A DNA stretch of 32,766 bases from a virus. The translations under genes and the position numbers were made by a program. This document shows, one piece after another, positions 6,011-14,588 of the stretch (position 1 is its first letter; each line of letters begins with the position of its first letter). Under the pieces are notes generated by a model. It saw only the letters and a program-made list of their open reading frames with translations, was not told where the DNA came from and ran no database searches. The stretch spans positions 1 through 32,766 of the IMG/VR virus record IMGVR_UViG_3300046012_000441; one strand, given 5' to 3'.

Positions 6011-7750
6011 ATGGCAAACCCCTTCACCGCCGGCCTGCTCAGTCGTCTTGAGAATCGTTACTCGGTCGATCGTCTTGATATGACGACGTCGCAGTGGATC
6101 GAGACGAACACAAAGCTGCGTAAGAAGCCCTTCAGCTTTGCCGAGTACGCGTTCCAGCGTGCGATCGTCGACGATCTCCACGACAGACTGAGTGTCATCA
6201 AGGTTTCACAGGTCGGTCTGACTGAGGTGCAGATCCGGAAGATGCTCGCGATGCTCGTGCGCAACAACGGTACGAAGGGCATCTTCACGCTGCCAAACGA
6301 GAAGATGTTCAAGCGCATCTCGAAGTCGCGCATCCAACCAACATACGAGAGCAGTGAAGTTTTTAATCCGGAGGGCTCGAAGGATTGGACGCGGTCGATG
6401 GACCTGATCCAGTTCGATCAGTCGTTCCTCTATGTGACCGGTGCCACCGAAGGTGACGCCACGTCGATCGACGCTGACTTCCTCTTCAACGATGAGGTCG
6501 ATCTGACGAACAAGGACATGCTGGCCTTGTTCCTATCACGTATGCAGAACTCGAAGTGGCGCATCAATCAGCGCTTCAGCACTCCCACGCACGTCGGCTA
6601 CGGCATCGATCAGGACTACGGTGGCTCCGATCAGCACGAGTATCTGTGCCGCTGCCACAGCTGCCGCTACTGGGACAATATCCCCGACTTCACACTCGAC
6701 TATGTGACGATCCCGGGGCTCCCGGATCACGTCAGCGATCTCTCGGAGATCGACGTGAAGATGATCGGACAGCTGAATATCCGTGAGGCCTACATCAAAT
6801 GCACCCGTTGTGGTGCTCCGCTCGATCTTGACAGCGTCGACGACCGGCAATGGGTGCCGCGTTTTCCCGACCGGAGCGATGTGTCGCGAGGCTATTACGT
6901 TCGTCCATTCGTCACGACCCGTCTCGACGTTGCCTACATCGTCAAGCAGCTGCTGGAGTACAAGAAAAAAGACTTCATGCGCGGCTGGTACAACACCGTG
7001 CTGGGCAAGGCCTACACGGATGGCAATGCTCGACTGATGATCCCCGACATCGAGGCCAACTACCAGCAGCCAAGTCCGATCACAGTCCAATCTTTTGATC
7101 CGTGCTACATCGGTATCGACGTCGGCATCATCTGTCACGTCACCATCGCCAAAGAGATGGAGGACGGCCCCGTCGTTTGTCAGATGCTGACGGTGCCGGC
7201 GGATCAGATCGTCGAATGGATCAAAGAGTTTTGCTCGACGCACAACGTCGTCGCTGGTGCGATGGATCGTCATCCGTTCACACCGACAGCGAACGCGGTC
7301 TTTGCCGCCTCCGAAGGGAAGATCTTCCCGGTCGAATATCGGGGCTCCCGCGAAATCAACCCGGTCAAGAACGCTGTGGGGGAGACGACACACTTCCAAG
7401 CCAATCGAACGCTGCTGCTTGATGGTGTCGTGAAACTGGTCAGGGCTCATGCACTGCCGATGGCCGGCTACGGTGAATACAAGCACATCGTGACCGAGCA
7501 TCTACGCGACATGGTGCGTGATGAGCAACCCGAGAAGGAAGCGATCTGGGTCAAGCTCAATGGCAACGACCATTACTTCCATGCTCTCGGCTTCTTGATT
7601 TTCTCACGGAAGATTCCCGAGGTGCTCGAGTTCATCAGTGATGCAGAAACACGCGAAATGATGAGCATCATTGGTATTGACGTGAAGCAGCCTCAAGATG
7701 TTTTGTCTGGGACTAGTAAAAGAGCCCCCGGGTTTAGGAGATTTGCGTGA
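6011..7750 (+). CDS. terL: Terminase large subunit, GpA-like
   Basis: This is the packaging motor and nuclease that cuts phage DNA and drives it into the prohead. The 579-residue length and layout fit the GpA family: an N-terminal ATPase with an atypical Walker A (KVSQVGLTE, 64-72) and Walker B FLFNDEVD (157-164), a zinc-finger-like insert (CRCHSC about 213-218, CTRC 264-267), then the nuclease domain starting at YIGIDVG (366-372). The invariant Gly-Lys of classical Walker A is absent, as in lambda GpA. ATG 6011 is chosen, but GTG 5996 in the same frame is possible; neither has a clear ribosome binding site. It is the first late gene and is followed by portal. Confidence 0.92.
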   Translation: MANPFTAGLLSRLENRYSVDRLDMTTSQWIETNTKLRKKPFSFAEYAFQRAIVDDLHDRLSVIKVSQVGLTEVQIRKMLAMLVRNNGTKGIFTLPNEKMFKRISKSRIQPTYESSEVFNPEGSKDWTRSMDLIQFDQSFLYVTGATEGDATSIDADFLFNDEVDLTNKDMLALFLSRMQNSKWRINQRFSTPTHVGYGIDQDYGGSDQHEYLCRCHSCRYWDNIPDFTLDYVTIPGLPDHVSDLSEIDVKMIGQLNIREAYIKCTRCGAPLDLDSVDDRQWVPRFPDRSDVSRGYYVRPFVTTRLDVAYIVKQLLEYKKKDFMRGWYNTVLGKAYTDGNARLMIPDIEANYQQPSPITVQSFDPCYIGIDVGIICHVTIAKEMEDGPVVCQMLTVPADQIVEWIKEFCSTHNVVAGAMDRHPFTPTANAVFAASEGKIFPVEYRGSREINPVKNAVGETTHFQANRTLLLDGVVKLVRAHALPMAGYGEYKHIVTEHLRDMVRDEQPEKEAIWVKLNGNDHYFHALGFLIFSRKIPEVLEFISDAETREMMSIIGIDVKQPQDVLSGTSKRAPGFRRFA

Positions 7751-7772
7751 TGAAGCCCGTGGATGGTGACTA

Positions 7773-9278
7773 ATGGCTGGTAAAATCTCCGGTGCTCTGA
7801 ATAGCCTGCTGACTGTTGTCCTTGCTCGATCGCCGAAGAAGGGTGGACTTGCGCTCACCGGTACGTGGACGCCCTCCGCTGCGTCGGCCGTTCTTCCTGT
7901 CCCTCAGTTCCAGGACTTCCTACAGGACCTGTTCACTAGCCGGCAGGCGACCGATAGCCGGGCGCTGATCCAACTCCTGGCAAAGAACGATCCCGATGTG
8001 TCGGCGACGTTCAACGCATACATGACGACGGCAAACACCGACATGGTTGCGTTCGCCAAGCAGCTAGACGGCACGATCGATCCCGATGCAACCCAACAGC
8101 TCAACCAGATTATCCTGCTGTTGACGCGTCAGTGGGACTACACGCAGGGTTTTCAGCTTCGTCGGTCTATTGCCAGCATCTCGACCGAGATGCGGTACAT
8201 GGTCATGATGCGTGGGTGTATCGCGGCTGAGCTTGTCTTCGACAAGAACCTTGCGCCGTCCGACATCCGTCTTGCCGAACCGATGAACCTTTTTTGGTGG
8301 GAAAAAACACCGGGTGCCTATAAGCCCGAACTGCGTCAAGTCGGTTCGATCATCGAACTCGACATCCCGTCGTTCTTCGTTTCGTTTCACCATCGCGATC
8401 CGACCACGATCTACTCGGATTCCAGCTTTGTAGCCGCGATCAACACGATCGCGGCTCGCCAGGAAGTGGTGAACGACCTTTATAGAATCCTCCGCGTCAC
8501 TGGTTTCCCTCGACTTGATGTGAAGATCGTCGAAGAGATTCTACGCAAGAATGCTCCACCAAATATTCGGCAGAATGCCGAACAGATGAAGAGCTGGGTC
8601 ATTGCACGGATGGCTGAGATGGCTCAGTCAGTGTCGTCTCTTCGCCCTGATCAAGCATTCGTGCATCCGGACAGTGTCGAGATCAGCACGGTCAACGACA
8701 AGACGCCGGGTGCCTCGATCGATATTTCGCCAATGATCGACGTCTTAAACGGCCAAAATCAAGCGGCCTTGAAAATCATGGCGACGATCATCGGCCGTGG
8801 TGAGAGTGGAGTAAACACAGCGTCGGTCGAGAGCAGAATTTTCAGTATGAACGCCGACGAACTCAACAGACCTGTTGCTGAAGTCTGGTCAAACATCTTC
8901 ACGTTGGCACTTCGTATGCAAGGTTTCACTGGCTACGTCGAAGTGAGCTTCAAGCCGGCTGAGCTTCGTCCTGCAAGCGAGCTAGAACCTCATCTCTCGA
9001 TCCGCTCGGCACGTCTCAAGCAGGATCTTTCACTCGGCCTCATCAGCGACGAGGAATATCACCTGTGGCTTTACAACCGGCTTCCGCCGCCGGGCACACC
9101 ACAACTCTCTGGAACGCAATTCATGCAACCAGAGACAACATCAGGTGCCCCTGACGCCAATGCTGGGACAGCGCCAAGTGCAGGTGGTGACAGTCTCGCT
9201 CGTAGCGCAACGTCTCCTGGTGCGAAGCAAGCAACCTCCAAAGCGAACAAGACGGGTCCCAGTGCAGCTAAAAAGTAG
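7773..9278 (+). CDS. Portal protein
   Basis: The 501-residue product fits a phage portal by length, position directly after the large terminase, and composition. It has a largely helical and beta core with SRALIQLLAKNDPDVSATFNAYM near residues 60-85 (the region that in many portals reads like DP.v...l), a clip/stem-like middle, and a long helix around 270-300. The C-terminal 60 residues are low-complexity Ala/Ser/Pro/Lys, probably disordered and facing the head interior. Portal dodecamers form the DNA channel and the nucleation point for head assembly. I cannot place it in a named portal subfamily. Confidence 0.8.
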   Translation: MAGKISGALNSLLTVVLARSPKKGGLALTGTWTPSAASAVLPVPQFQDFLQDLFTSRQATDSRALIQLLAKNDPDVSATFNAYMTTANTDMVAFAKQLDGTIDPDATQQLNQIILLLTRQWDYTQGFQLRRSIASISTEMRYMVMMRGCIAAELVFDKNLAPSDIRLAEPMNLFWWEKTPGAYKPELRQVGSIIELDIPSFFVSFHHRDPTTIYSDSSFVAAINTIAARQEVVNDLYRILRVTGFPRLDVKIVEEILRKNAPPNIRQNAEQMKSWVIARMAEMAQSVSSLRPDQAFVHPDSVEISTVNDKTPGASIDISPMIDVLNGQNQAALKIMATIIGRGESGVNTASVESRIFSMNADELNRPVAEVWSNIFTLALRMQGFTGYVEVSFKPAELRPASELEPHLSIRSARLKQDLSLGLISDEEYHLWLYNRLPPPGTPQLSGTQFMQPETTSGAPDANAGTAPSAGGDSLARSATSPGAKQATSKANKTGPSAAKK

Positions 9279-9326
9279 AGTGGAAGCAAACGAAAATCGG
9301 CGTAAGTCAAACAAGTGGGTGGCCTG

Positions 9327-10472
9327 ATGGCTCAGAAGCGTGTAGTCCCAGCAGACACTGTGCCGATGTCGGAAGATCAGACAAAGATCACTGATCCGTT
9401 GTCTGCACCTGAATGTATTGCTGAGATCCGTCGTATTGCTGAGGCTTTCCCTGATAAAGCTTTAAGCAGAAACTTTTTCCGTGTTCATGCACGGATTGCT
9501 GAAAGTGTCTGGTCACGTCACTTCGGAACGTGGCAGGAAGCGAAGCGCCAAGCTGGTGTGTTGCTCACACGTCATCAACACCGCATGGAACTCGACGTTG
9601 CGAAGCATGCAAGTGTTGATAGCTTCCGTCAGATGAACATCGACAAGTCCGGTTGGGAGGATAAATACCTTCGTCCCAACAAAGCTCGCTTCCAGACGAT
9701 GCTTATTGGAAGCGACATCCACGATAAGGATTGTGACCTTCTATGGAGACGTACGTTTTTAGATACGGCAAAACGTGTGCAACCGGAGAAGATAATTCTC
9801 AACGGTGACGTGTATGACGCTCCTGAATTCGGCAAGTATCCAGTTGACCCCCGGGAATGGGACGTTGTTGGTCGGATAAAATGGGTTCACCAGTTTCTCG
9901 CCGACCTCCGCAAGGTTGCCCCTAACGCTGAGATTACATTGGTCGCTGGAAACCATGAGGACCGTCTGCTGCGACACCTCGCTGAGGCCTCGCCAGCTAT
10001 GCGTGCGGTTCTCTCTGACCTGCATGGCTTCACGGTTTCGAAACTCCTGGGCCTCGAGGCTTATGAGGTTAACTTTATCTCGAGAAACGATTTGGCGACA
10101 TTCACAGTTGCCGATGCGAAGAAAGAAGTCGCCAAAAACTACACGATTTCCTATGACGCTGTCCTCTGCCATCACTTCCCTTTTGGCCGTGACATGGGCT
10201 ATCCAGGCGGCAACGGTCATGATCACAAACATATCGTGTGGCCGGGGTACTCACCAGCGTTTGGGCCATTCGAATGGCATCAACTTGGTTGCGGCCACAA
10301 GCGGGCGGCGAGCTACACGGCTGGTGAGAAATGGGCTCTCGGCTTCATGTTGGCACACGTCGATCGCCTCAGTCGTCGCACACAGTTCGAATACATTGAT
10401 GTGCAGGATCACGTCGTCATCGGTGGTAAATGGTACGAACGCACTCAAGAAGAGTTCGTGCATCTTTCGTAA
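9327..10472 (+). CDS. Metallophosphoesterase with N-terminal HNH-associated repeat
   Basis: The C-terminal two thirds carry the calcineurin-like phosphoesterase signature in order: SDIH (129-132), GDVYD (160-164), GNHED (208-212), CHH (281-283) and GCGHKR (321-326). The last motif normally reads GHxH; here the final His is replaced. The N-terminal part (about 30-76, with SRNFFRVHARIAESVWSRHFGTWQEAKRQAG split over 47-77) resembles the homing-endonuclease-associated repeat, a small DNA-binding module. The fusion suggests a phosphoesterase or nuclease targeted to DNA. ATG 9327 follows GGTGG and is preferred to GTG 9315. Its place between portal and capsid genes is unusual. Confidence 0.88.
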   Translation: MAQKRVVPADTVPMSEDQTKITDPLSAPECIAEIRRIAEAFPDKALSRNFFRVHARIAESVWSRHFGTWQEAKRQAGVLLTRHQHRMELDVAKHASVDSFRQMNIDKSGWEDKYLRPNKARFQTMLIGSDIHDKDCDLLWRRTFLDTAKRVQPEKIILNGDVYDAPEFGKYPVDPREWDVVGRIKWVHQFLADLRKVAPNAEITLVAGNHEDRLLRHLAEASPAMRAVLSDLHGFTVSKLLGLEAYEVNFISRNDLATFTVADAKKEVAKNYTISYDAVLCHHFPFGRDMGYPGGNGHDHKHIVWPGYSPAFGPFEWHQLGCGHKRAASYTAGEKWALGFMLAHVDRLSRRTQFEYIDVQDHVVIGGKWYERTQEEFVHLS

Positions 10473-10490
10473 CCAATAAAACTCATAGCG

Positions 10491-10548
10491 AGACAACTAC
10501 CGTTAGAGGTTTCTTCGACAACGAGGAAGCCTCTGATAGGAGTTGTCT
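10491..10548 (+). promoter_or_regulatory. Two-tier hairpin enclosing the ribosome binding site
   Basis: An outer 8-bp stem (10491-10498 with 10541-10548) encloses an inner 13-bp stem with two G-U pairs (10505-10517 with 10522-10534, loop ACAA). The ribosome binding site TAGGAG (10537-10542) falls in the 3' strand at the junction, and the ATG at 10551 lies 2 bases beyond the outer stem. Folding would hide the start region of the first exported protein gene, which suggests translational control. Confidence 0.6.
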
Positions 10549-10550
10549 AA

Positions 10551-11147
10551 ATGCGTTTCGTCTTTGCCCTTATTGCAGCGTTGCTGGCATTCGCATCGAA
10601 CGCACAAGCTGATCACTTCTTGGGTGGCATAGTTGGTCTCGCGACTACGCCCGAGGCGACGTTCACGATGCCAACCACTGGCATTGCACATGCCACCGGC
10701 TCGATCCTCTGCCACGAGAGCACGGCACCCTGCAGCGACATTCAATGGCAGGTGTCCCCGGTCAGCAACGGTGTCTATCGCACCACCGCGATCGTTCTGA
10801 CGAAGAACAACACCACGACCACCAACGCAGCTTTCCGTCTGTGGTTCTACAACGCGGCGCTAACCTTGACTGGGATCAAGGACGGTGACGCCTATTCCCC
10901 CAAGCTTGCTGATCATGCGACGCGCAAGGGTTACGTCGACTGCAACCTCGCGATCCAAAACGTCGACAACGTCAGCTTCTACTGCACGCCCCCAAATGGC
11001 AGCTTCATCGACCTGCAGGCCGACACGACTGGCAAGGTGCACGGTTGGATGCAGAACAACTCTGGTGGATCCTACACCGCTGCAAACAGCGAGATTTGGT
11101 ACCTCGACCTGATTGGTCAACCTATGTCTGGCTCGGCGGTGCAGTAA
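10551..11147 (+). CDS. Exported protein, 198 aa, beta-rich
   Basis: A clear Sec signal peptide (MRFVFALIAALLAFASNAQA, cleavage predicted after NAQA at residue 20) is followed by a Thr/Asn-rich beta-type domain with four or five Cys. The segment NAAFRLWFYNAALTLTGIKD and GDAYSPKLAD (about 85-120) recall a family of small phage proteins whose core alternates a hydrophobic strand with a D-N/G-x-A-x-SP motif. That resemblance is from memory and moderate. It abuts the 847-aa gene exactly (TAA then ATG). Export is unexpected for a virion component built in the cytoplasm. A cell-surface or periplasmic role is an alternative. Confidence 0.75.
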   Translation: MRFVFALIAALLAFASNAQADHFLGGIVGLATTPEATFTMPTTGIAHATGSILCHESTAPCSDIQWQVSPVSNGVYRTTAIVLTKNNTTTTNAAFRLWFYNAALTLTGIKDGDAYSPKLADHATRKGYVDCNLAIQNVDNVSFYCTPPNGSFIDLQADTTGKVHGWMQNNSGGSYTAANSEIWYLDLIGQPMSGSAVQ

Positions 11148-13691
11148 ATGAAGCGTCTTCTAGCGCTCCTTTGGATTGCCGTTTGCTCGGTACTGCCAGC
11201 GTATGCTGATGACCTTCCGGTGCTCAGCCTTGCGCAACCGAAGCCCGCGATCTCTTGCCCGTTCTCTTCGTGGGACGCTACGCAGCCGTTCCCGACGGCG
11301 CTCTGCCCGTTCGGTGCGCCGGGTAGCGCCACATCCGTCAACACCTCGCCGTCGACCGAGTTCGACAAGTTCGGCAACCTCGTCTACGCGCCGAACAATC
11401 AGATCCGCAATTCGACGATGCAAGGGGCTAGTGCGGGCAACGCGCCGAGCCGATGGAATGGCTTTTCCACGGGCAACGGAATCACTGTCGCGGTGACCGG
11501 CACGGAAGTGATCAACGGCATCACTTATGTCGACGGTTCGATCACAGGTACTGCGACGGCGAGCGGCAACATCAGCGTTACCGCCGAGAACACGACATCG
11601 ATTCCGGCCGCCCCTGGCCAGACGTGGACAGAATCCGAGAGCGTCGCCGCGACCAATAACGGTGCCGCGACTTTTGGAACGATAGGCTTGCAGATCAACG
11701 AGGCAAATAGCAGCGGGACGTTTCTTCAGGCACATTTCAAGACGATCTCGCCGACGGCCACACCACAACCATTTTCTGGCAGCTTCGTGCTGGTTAATGC
11801 CTCGGTGGCGTTTGCGCAGCCGGTCGCTTTCGTCGCCAGCTACACGTCCGGCCAGACCTATAGCTATTCGTTCAAGCTTGGCGCCCCCCAACTCGAAATC
11901 CAAACCCCGGCTCAGAACGGCACGCCGTCACCATACTACGCGACGGGCGTCGCTCCCTATTTCGGCCCGCGCATCACCTTCGATCCGGCGACGCCGAACC
12001 TCGGCATCGCGCAGAATTATTTCCACAACAGCGCGATGGTCGGCGCGAGCGCGGGGACGCCTGGGATTTTTCCCACGACTTGGGGGTTTCAGGGCAGCAC
12101 GCCTGCGACGCTTAACTTAGCGAGCCAAGTCGTTGCGACCGGAATCGATGCAACGACCGGATACCACTACATAGACTATCGACTGTTCGGAACGCCGAAT
12201 TTGACCACCGGCGCCGGGTTGTACTTTGACTCAAACACCAGCATTAGCGCCGCGACCGGTCAAACGTGGTCCTCGACCGTATTTCTGTCTTTGGTCGGCG
12301 GCTCGCTAACAAACGTCGTTGCCGTGAATGGGAATGTTCATGGGCGAAATAGCGCAGGAGGAGGAGCGGAAAGCTCAAGCACGCCCATTGCTTTGACAAG
12401 CAAGCCAACACCGGTCACGGCGATAAGGACGATGAACAACAGCGCAACCGCTTTTGCCTCGGGCGGATTCGCAATCAATCTCACCAACGGTCAGCCGATC
12501 GACATCACAATTCGCATCGAGGCGCCTCAACTCTCGCTTGGCGGCGTCGCGCCCTATGTCGCGACCACCGGCACGGCCATCCCGGCGACGTTCACCGCGC
12601 TCGGGTATCTGCCGGAGCAGCCAGAAACCGAGGGAATCCGCAACAACACGATGCAAGGCGCCGTGGCGGAAACGCCCGGCACGAGCCCGACCGATTGGTC
12701 GGGTGCATGGACCTTGGCGACGGGTCTCTCGCAGACCGTCGTTGGGACGGGGACCGAGAACGGAATTCCTTACATCGACTTCCGAATTTTCGGGACAGCG
12801 ACGGCGACAACCCCAGGCCAAATCGGATTTGAGGGCACGCAAGTCATCGCTGCCGTTAACGGGCAGGTGTGGACGCAGGCGATTTATGCCCGTCTCATCG
12901 CGGGGAGTTTTGCAAATATCAGCGGTCTTCGCCTTGTCGTCTCGCAACGCGCAAGTGACGGAACTGTGCTGACGGAGTTGCAGGCGACAACTCTCTCGCC
13001 GACGGGCGCTCCTCTCAATACACAACGCAAGTCGGGCACGGTCACGTTGAACACCTCTCTGGTCGCATTTGTTGAGCCCAAGATGTTCTTCACGCAGGCT
13101 CTAGGAGCGGTCGACTTCACGCTGCGCATCGGCGAGCCGTCGCTCGCGCAGACTCCAACGCTGTTGTCGAACATCTTGACCTATGGCGCGACGACAACGC
13201 GCAACGCCGATTTGATGAGCATGGCCCTTCCGGCGTGTCTCAAAAATCCGGCTTACGCTGGCTTAGTGTTGAATGGTGCGACCGCATCTGGAATCGGCAC
13301 GGCGGTTAATCAGTGGGCGCTGATCCTGTCCGACGGCACAGTGAACAACCGGTTTGGGTTTTATCGTTCTGCCACCAGCGGCAATCTCAATGTGTTGGTG
13401 GAAAATGGCGGATCTGTGGTCGTTAATAACGTGCTTTATGCTGCTGCGCCAGCCAATACAAATTTCGCTGAGTTTCTATCGGCCCGCACGGGACGATTTT
13501 CTGCTCAGGCTATCGGCCATACAGCCTTCTTGCAGAATTCGGGAGCAACGCCGAATGGGCTGACGACACTAAACGTCGGCACCGATTTTGTTGGCGCGAC
13601 GCAATTCGATGGTACGATTGCTGGCTTCCGGATGTATTGCGCCCCGGCCGCGAACGACAACTTTCTGTTCCAGAAAGCGAGCGGCCAATGA
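11148..13691 (+). CDS. Exported three-repeat fibre-like protein, 847 aa
   Basis: A signal peptide (residues 1-20, ending PAYA) precedes three repeats of about 180-200 residues: about 85-270, 289-475 and 496-670. Each starts with a RN(S/N)TMQGA-like motif and closes with (A/E)PQLE or GEPSLA followed in two cases by a PY-ATG stretch. Such modules, ending in QLE...PYiPTTG-type sequences, are common in phage tail fibres and carbohydrate-binding jelly rolls. The C-terminus (680-840) looks like a LamG-type beta sandwich. It probably binds glycans or a surface. Its location in the head operon and the signal peptide are both odd for a fibre. Confidence 0.75.
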   Translation: MKRLLALLWIAVCSVLPAYADDLPVLSLAQPKPAISCPFSSWDATQPFPTALCPFGAPGSATSVNTSPSTEFDKFGNLVYAPNNQIRNSTMQGASAGNAPSRWNGFSTGNGITVAVTGTEVINGITYVDGSITGTATASGNISVTAENTTSIPAAPGQTWTESESVAATNNGAATFGTIGLQINEANSSGTFLQAHFKTISPTATPQPFSGSFVLVNASVAFAQPVAFVASYTSGQTYSYSFKLGAPQLEIQTPAQNGTPSPYYATGVAPYFGPRITFDPATPNLGIAQNYFHNSAMVGASAGTPGIFPTTWGFQGSTPATLNLASQVVATGIDATTGYHYIDYRLFGTPNLTTGAGLYFDSNTSISAATGQTWSSTVFLSLVGGSLTNVVAVNGNVHGRNSAGGGAESSSTPIALTSKPTPVTAIRTMNNSATAFASGGFAINLTNGQPIDITIRIEAPQLSLGGVAPYVATTGTAIPATFTALGYLPEQPETEGIRNNTMQGAVAETPGTSPTDWSGAWTLATGLSQTVVGTGTENGIPYIDFRIFGTATATTPGQIGFEGTQVIAAVNGQVWTQAIYARLIAGSFANISGLRLVVSQRASDGTVLTELQATTLSPTGAPLNTQRKSGTVTLNTSLVAFVEPKMFFTQALGAVDFTLRIGEPSLAQTPTLLSNILTYGATTTRNADLMSMALPACLKNPAYAGLVLNGATASGIGTAVNQWALILSDGTVNNRFGFYRSATSGNLNVLVENGGSVVVNNVLYAAAPANTNFAEFLSARTGRFSAQAIGHTAFLQNSGATPNGLTTLNVGTDFVGATQFDGTIAGFRMYCAPAANDNFLFQKASGQ

Positions 13692-14053
13692 GCGGTCGCG
13701 CCTGGATCAACGCGCTCGCGCTCTCGATCCCGCTCTGGGCGGCGATCATCTTCGCGCTCGCCGGCTGCGGCGATCGTGCGACCGACGCGCCGGCTTTGCC
13801 GGGCGTCGTCGACAATGTCCGCTTCACCACGCCGGACGAACAGCGCCAGCTTTGTCATCGCAACTCGCGGTGGTCGCAGGCCTGCATGCTCTCGGCCACG
13901 GGCCAGATCGTCATGCCGCTGCCGCAATACTTTCCGAACGAAGAATACGCGCGGCTGTGGCTGTGGGAGCTGGCCCATCGCCAGCAGCATTGGCCCGATC
14001 CGCCGGCGATCGCGGCACAGTTGCGCGCGGACGACGCGAAAGGGACGCCATGA
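13688..14053 (+). CDS. Lipoprotein or membrane-anchored protein, 121 aa
   Basis: The start overlaps the 847-aa gene stop (ATGA). The N-terminus is hydrophobic (ALALSIPLWAAIIFALAGC) and ends in the lipobox LAGC, so lipid anchoring at Cys23 is likely. The mature domain has two further Cys and a segment PNEEYARLWLWELAHRQQHW near 85-104. This segment looks like a degraded HExxH metal-binding motif (WELAH, first His lost); activity is therefore doubtful. The stop overlaps the next start (ATGA). It is part of the exported cassette and possibly keeps its partners at the membrane. Confidence 0.7.
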   Translation: MSGRAWINALALSIPLWAAIIFALAGCGDRATDAPALPGVVDNVRFTTPDEQRQLCHRNSRWSQACMLSATGQIVMPLPQYFPNEEYARLWLWELAHRQQHWPDPPAIAAQLRADDAKGTP

Positions 14054-14493
14054 CGATCAACCTCAGCTTCGTCCCGTTCCGCATCGATCCGGCCGCCGAT
14101 GAGGCTACGGCGGGTACCGCGTTCCTTACCGGCTTCAATGCGTTCCTCGCGGCGAACGGCTATCCGGTGCTTCCCGTCGTCGGTGATCCGATCATTCTCG
14201 ATGTCACGCGGATGGATTTCGACGGGCCGTTCCTACTGGCGAACGGTTTCTGGCACGTCAACGCTTCGGTGGCGACGCTCTCCAATGCCGACCCGACCAC
14301 CGCCTTCGCCATGCAGGCTGTGCTTGCCGCGCAGATTGATGCGTGGTTCGGTGCCGATCAAACCGAATACCCGGTCTGCCCCGATCTCGCCGCCTATACC
14401 AGCCCGCTCGATCCGCACCAGCAATGGCCGAGCGATCGGGTAAACGGCGTCGTGCTGCTCGATCCCCCGCCCGAGAGCCGCCAGCGGCGTTGA
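14050..14493 (+). CDS. Hypothetical protein, 147 aa
   Basis: The protein is not recognised. It starts in the ATGA overlap with the lipoprotein gene and is the last gene of the cassette. The sequence (MTINLSFVPFRIDPAADEATAG...) has no signal peptide, an Ala-rich helical middle (TTAFAMQAVLAAQIDAWF, about 92-109) and a Pro-rich, basic C-terminus. Unlike its neighbours it looks cytoplasmic. It may act as a chaperone or assembly factor for the exported proteins, which is inference from position only. Confidence 0.7.
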   Translation: MTINLSFVPFRIDPAADEATAGTAFLTGFNAFLAANGYPVLPVVGDPIILDVTRMDFDGPFLLANGFWHVNASVATLSNADPTTAFAMQAVLAAQIDAWFGADQTEYPVCPDLAAYTSPLDPHQQWPSDRVNGVVLLDPPPESRQRR

Positions 14494-14540
14494 TGCATCT
14501 ACAATCATAAAGCATCACTATTTCTTTTTGACCACAGACG

Positions 14541-14582
14541 ATTACTCAAGGTACTAGTTCATCACTGTAACCCTTGAGTAAT
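14541..14582. repeat. Inverted repeat ATTACTCAAGG / CCTTGAGTAAT
   Basis: Perfect 11-bp arms (14541-14551 and 14572-14582) surround a 20-base spacer, just upstream of the protease start. The core word TGAGTAAT also forms the stem of a hairpin before the HNH gene (21403-21431). It may be an operator with two half-sites, or an RNA hairpin in the protease leader. A TTG at 14574 lies inside the right arm. Confidence 0.55.
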
Positions 14583-14588
14583 TACCCC

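Noticed and set aside
6536-7501. Long minus-strand ORF of 321 codons opposite the terminase
   Set aside because: The terminase frame carries all expected motifs; the antisense product is His/Asp/Arg-rich in the manner of codon-bias shadows.
11160-11903. Minus-strand ORF of 247 codons opposite the 847-aa gene
   Set aside because: Its Arg-rich composition is a reverse-complement artefact and it has no start signals.
13588-14049. Upstream extension of the 147-aa gene to a 301-codon frame
   Set aside because: The ATGA overlap at 14050 and the lipoprotein gene in another frame show that the start is at 14050.
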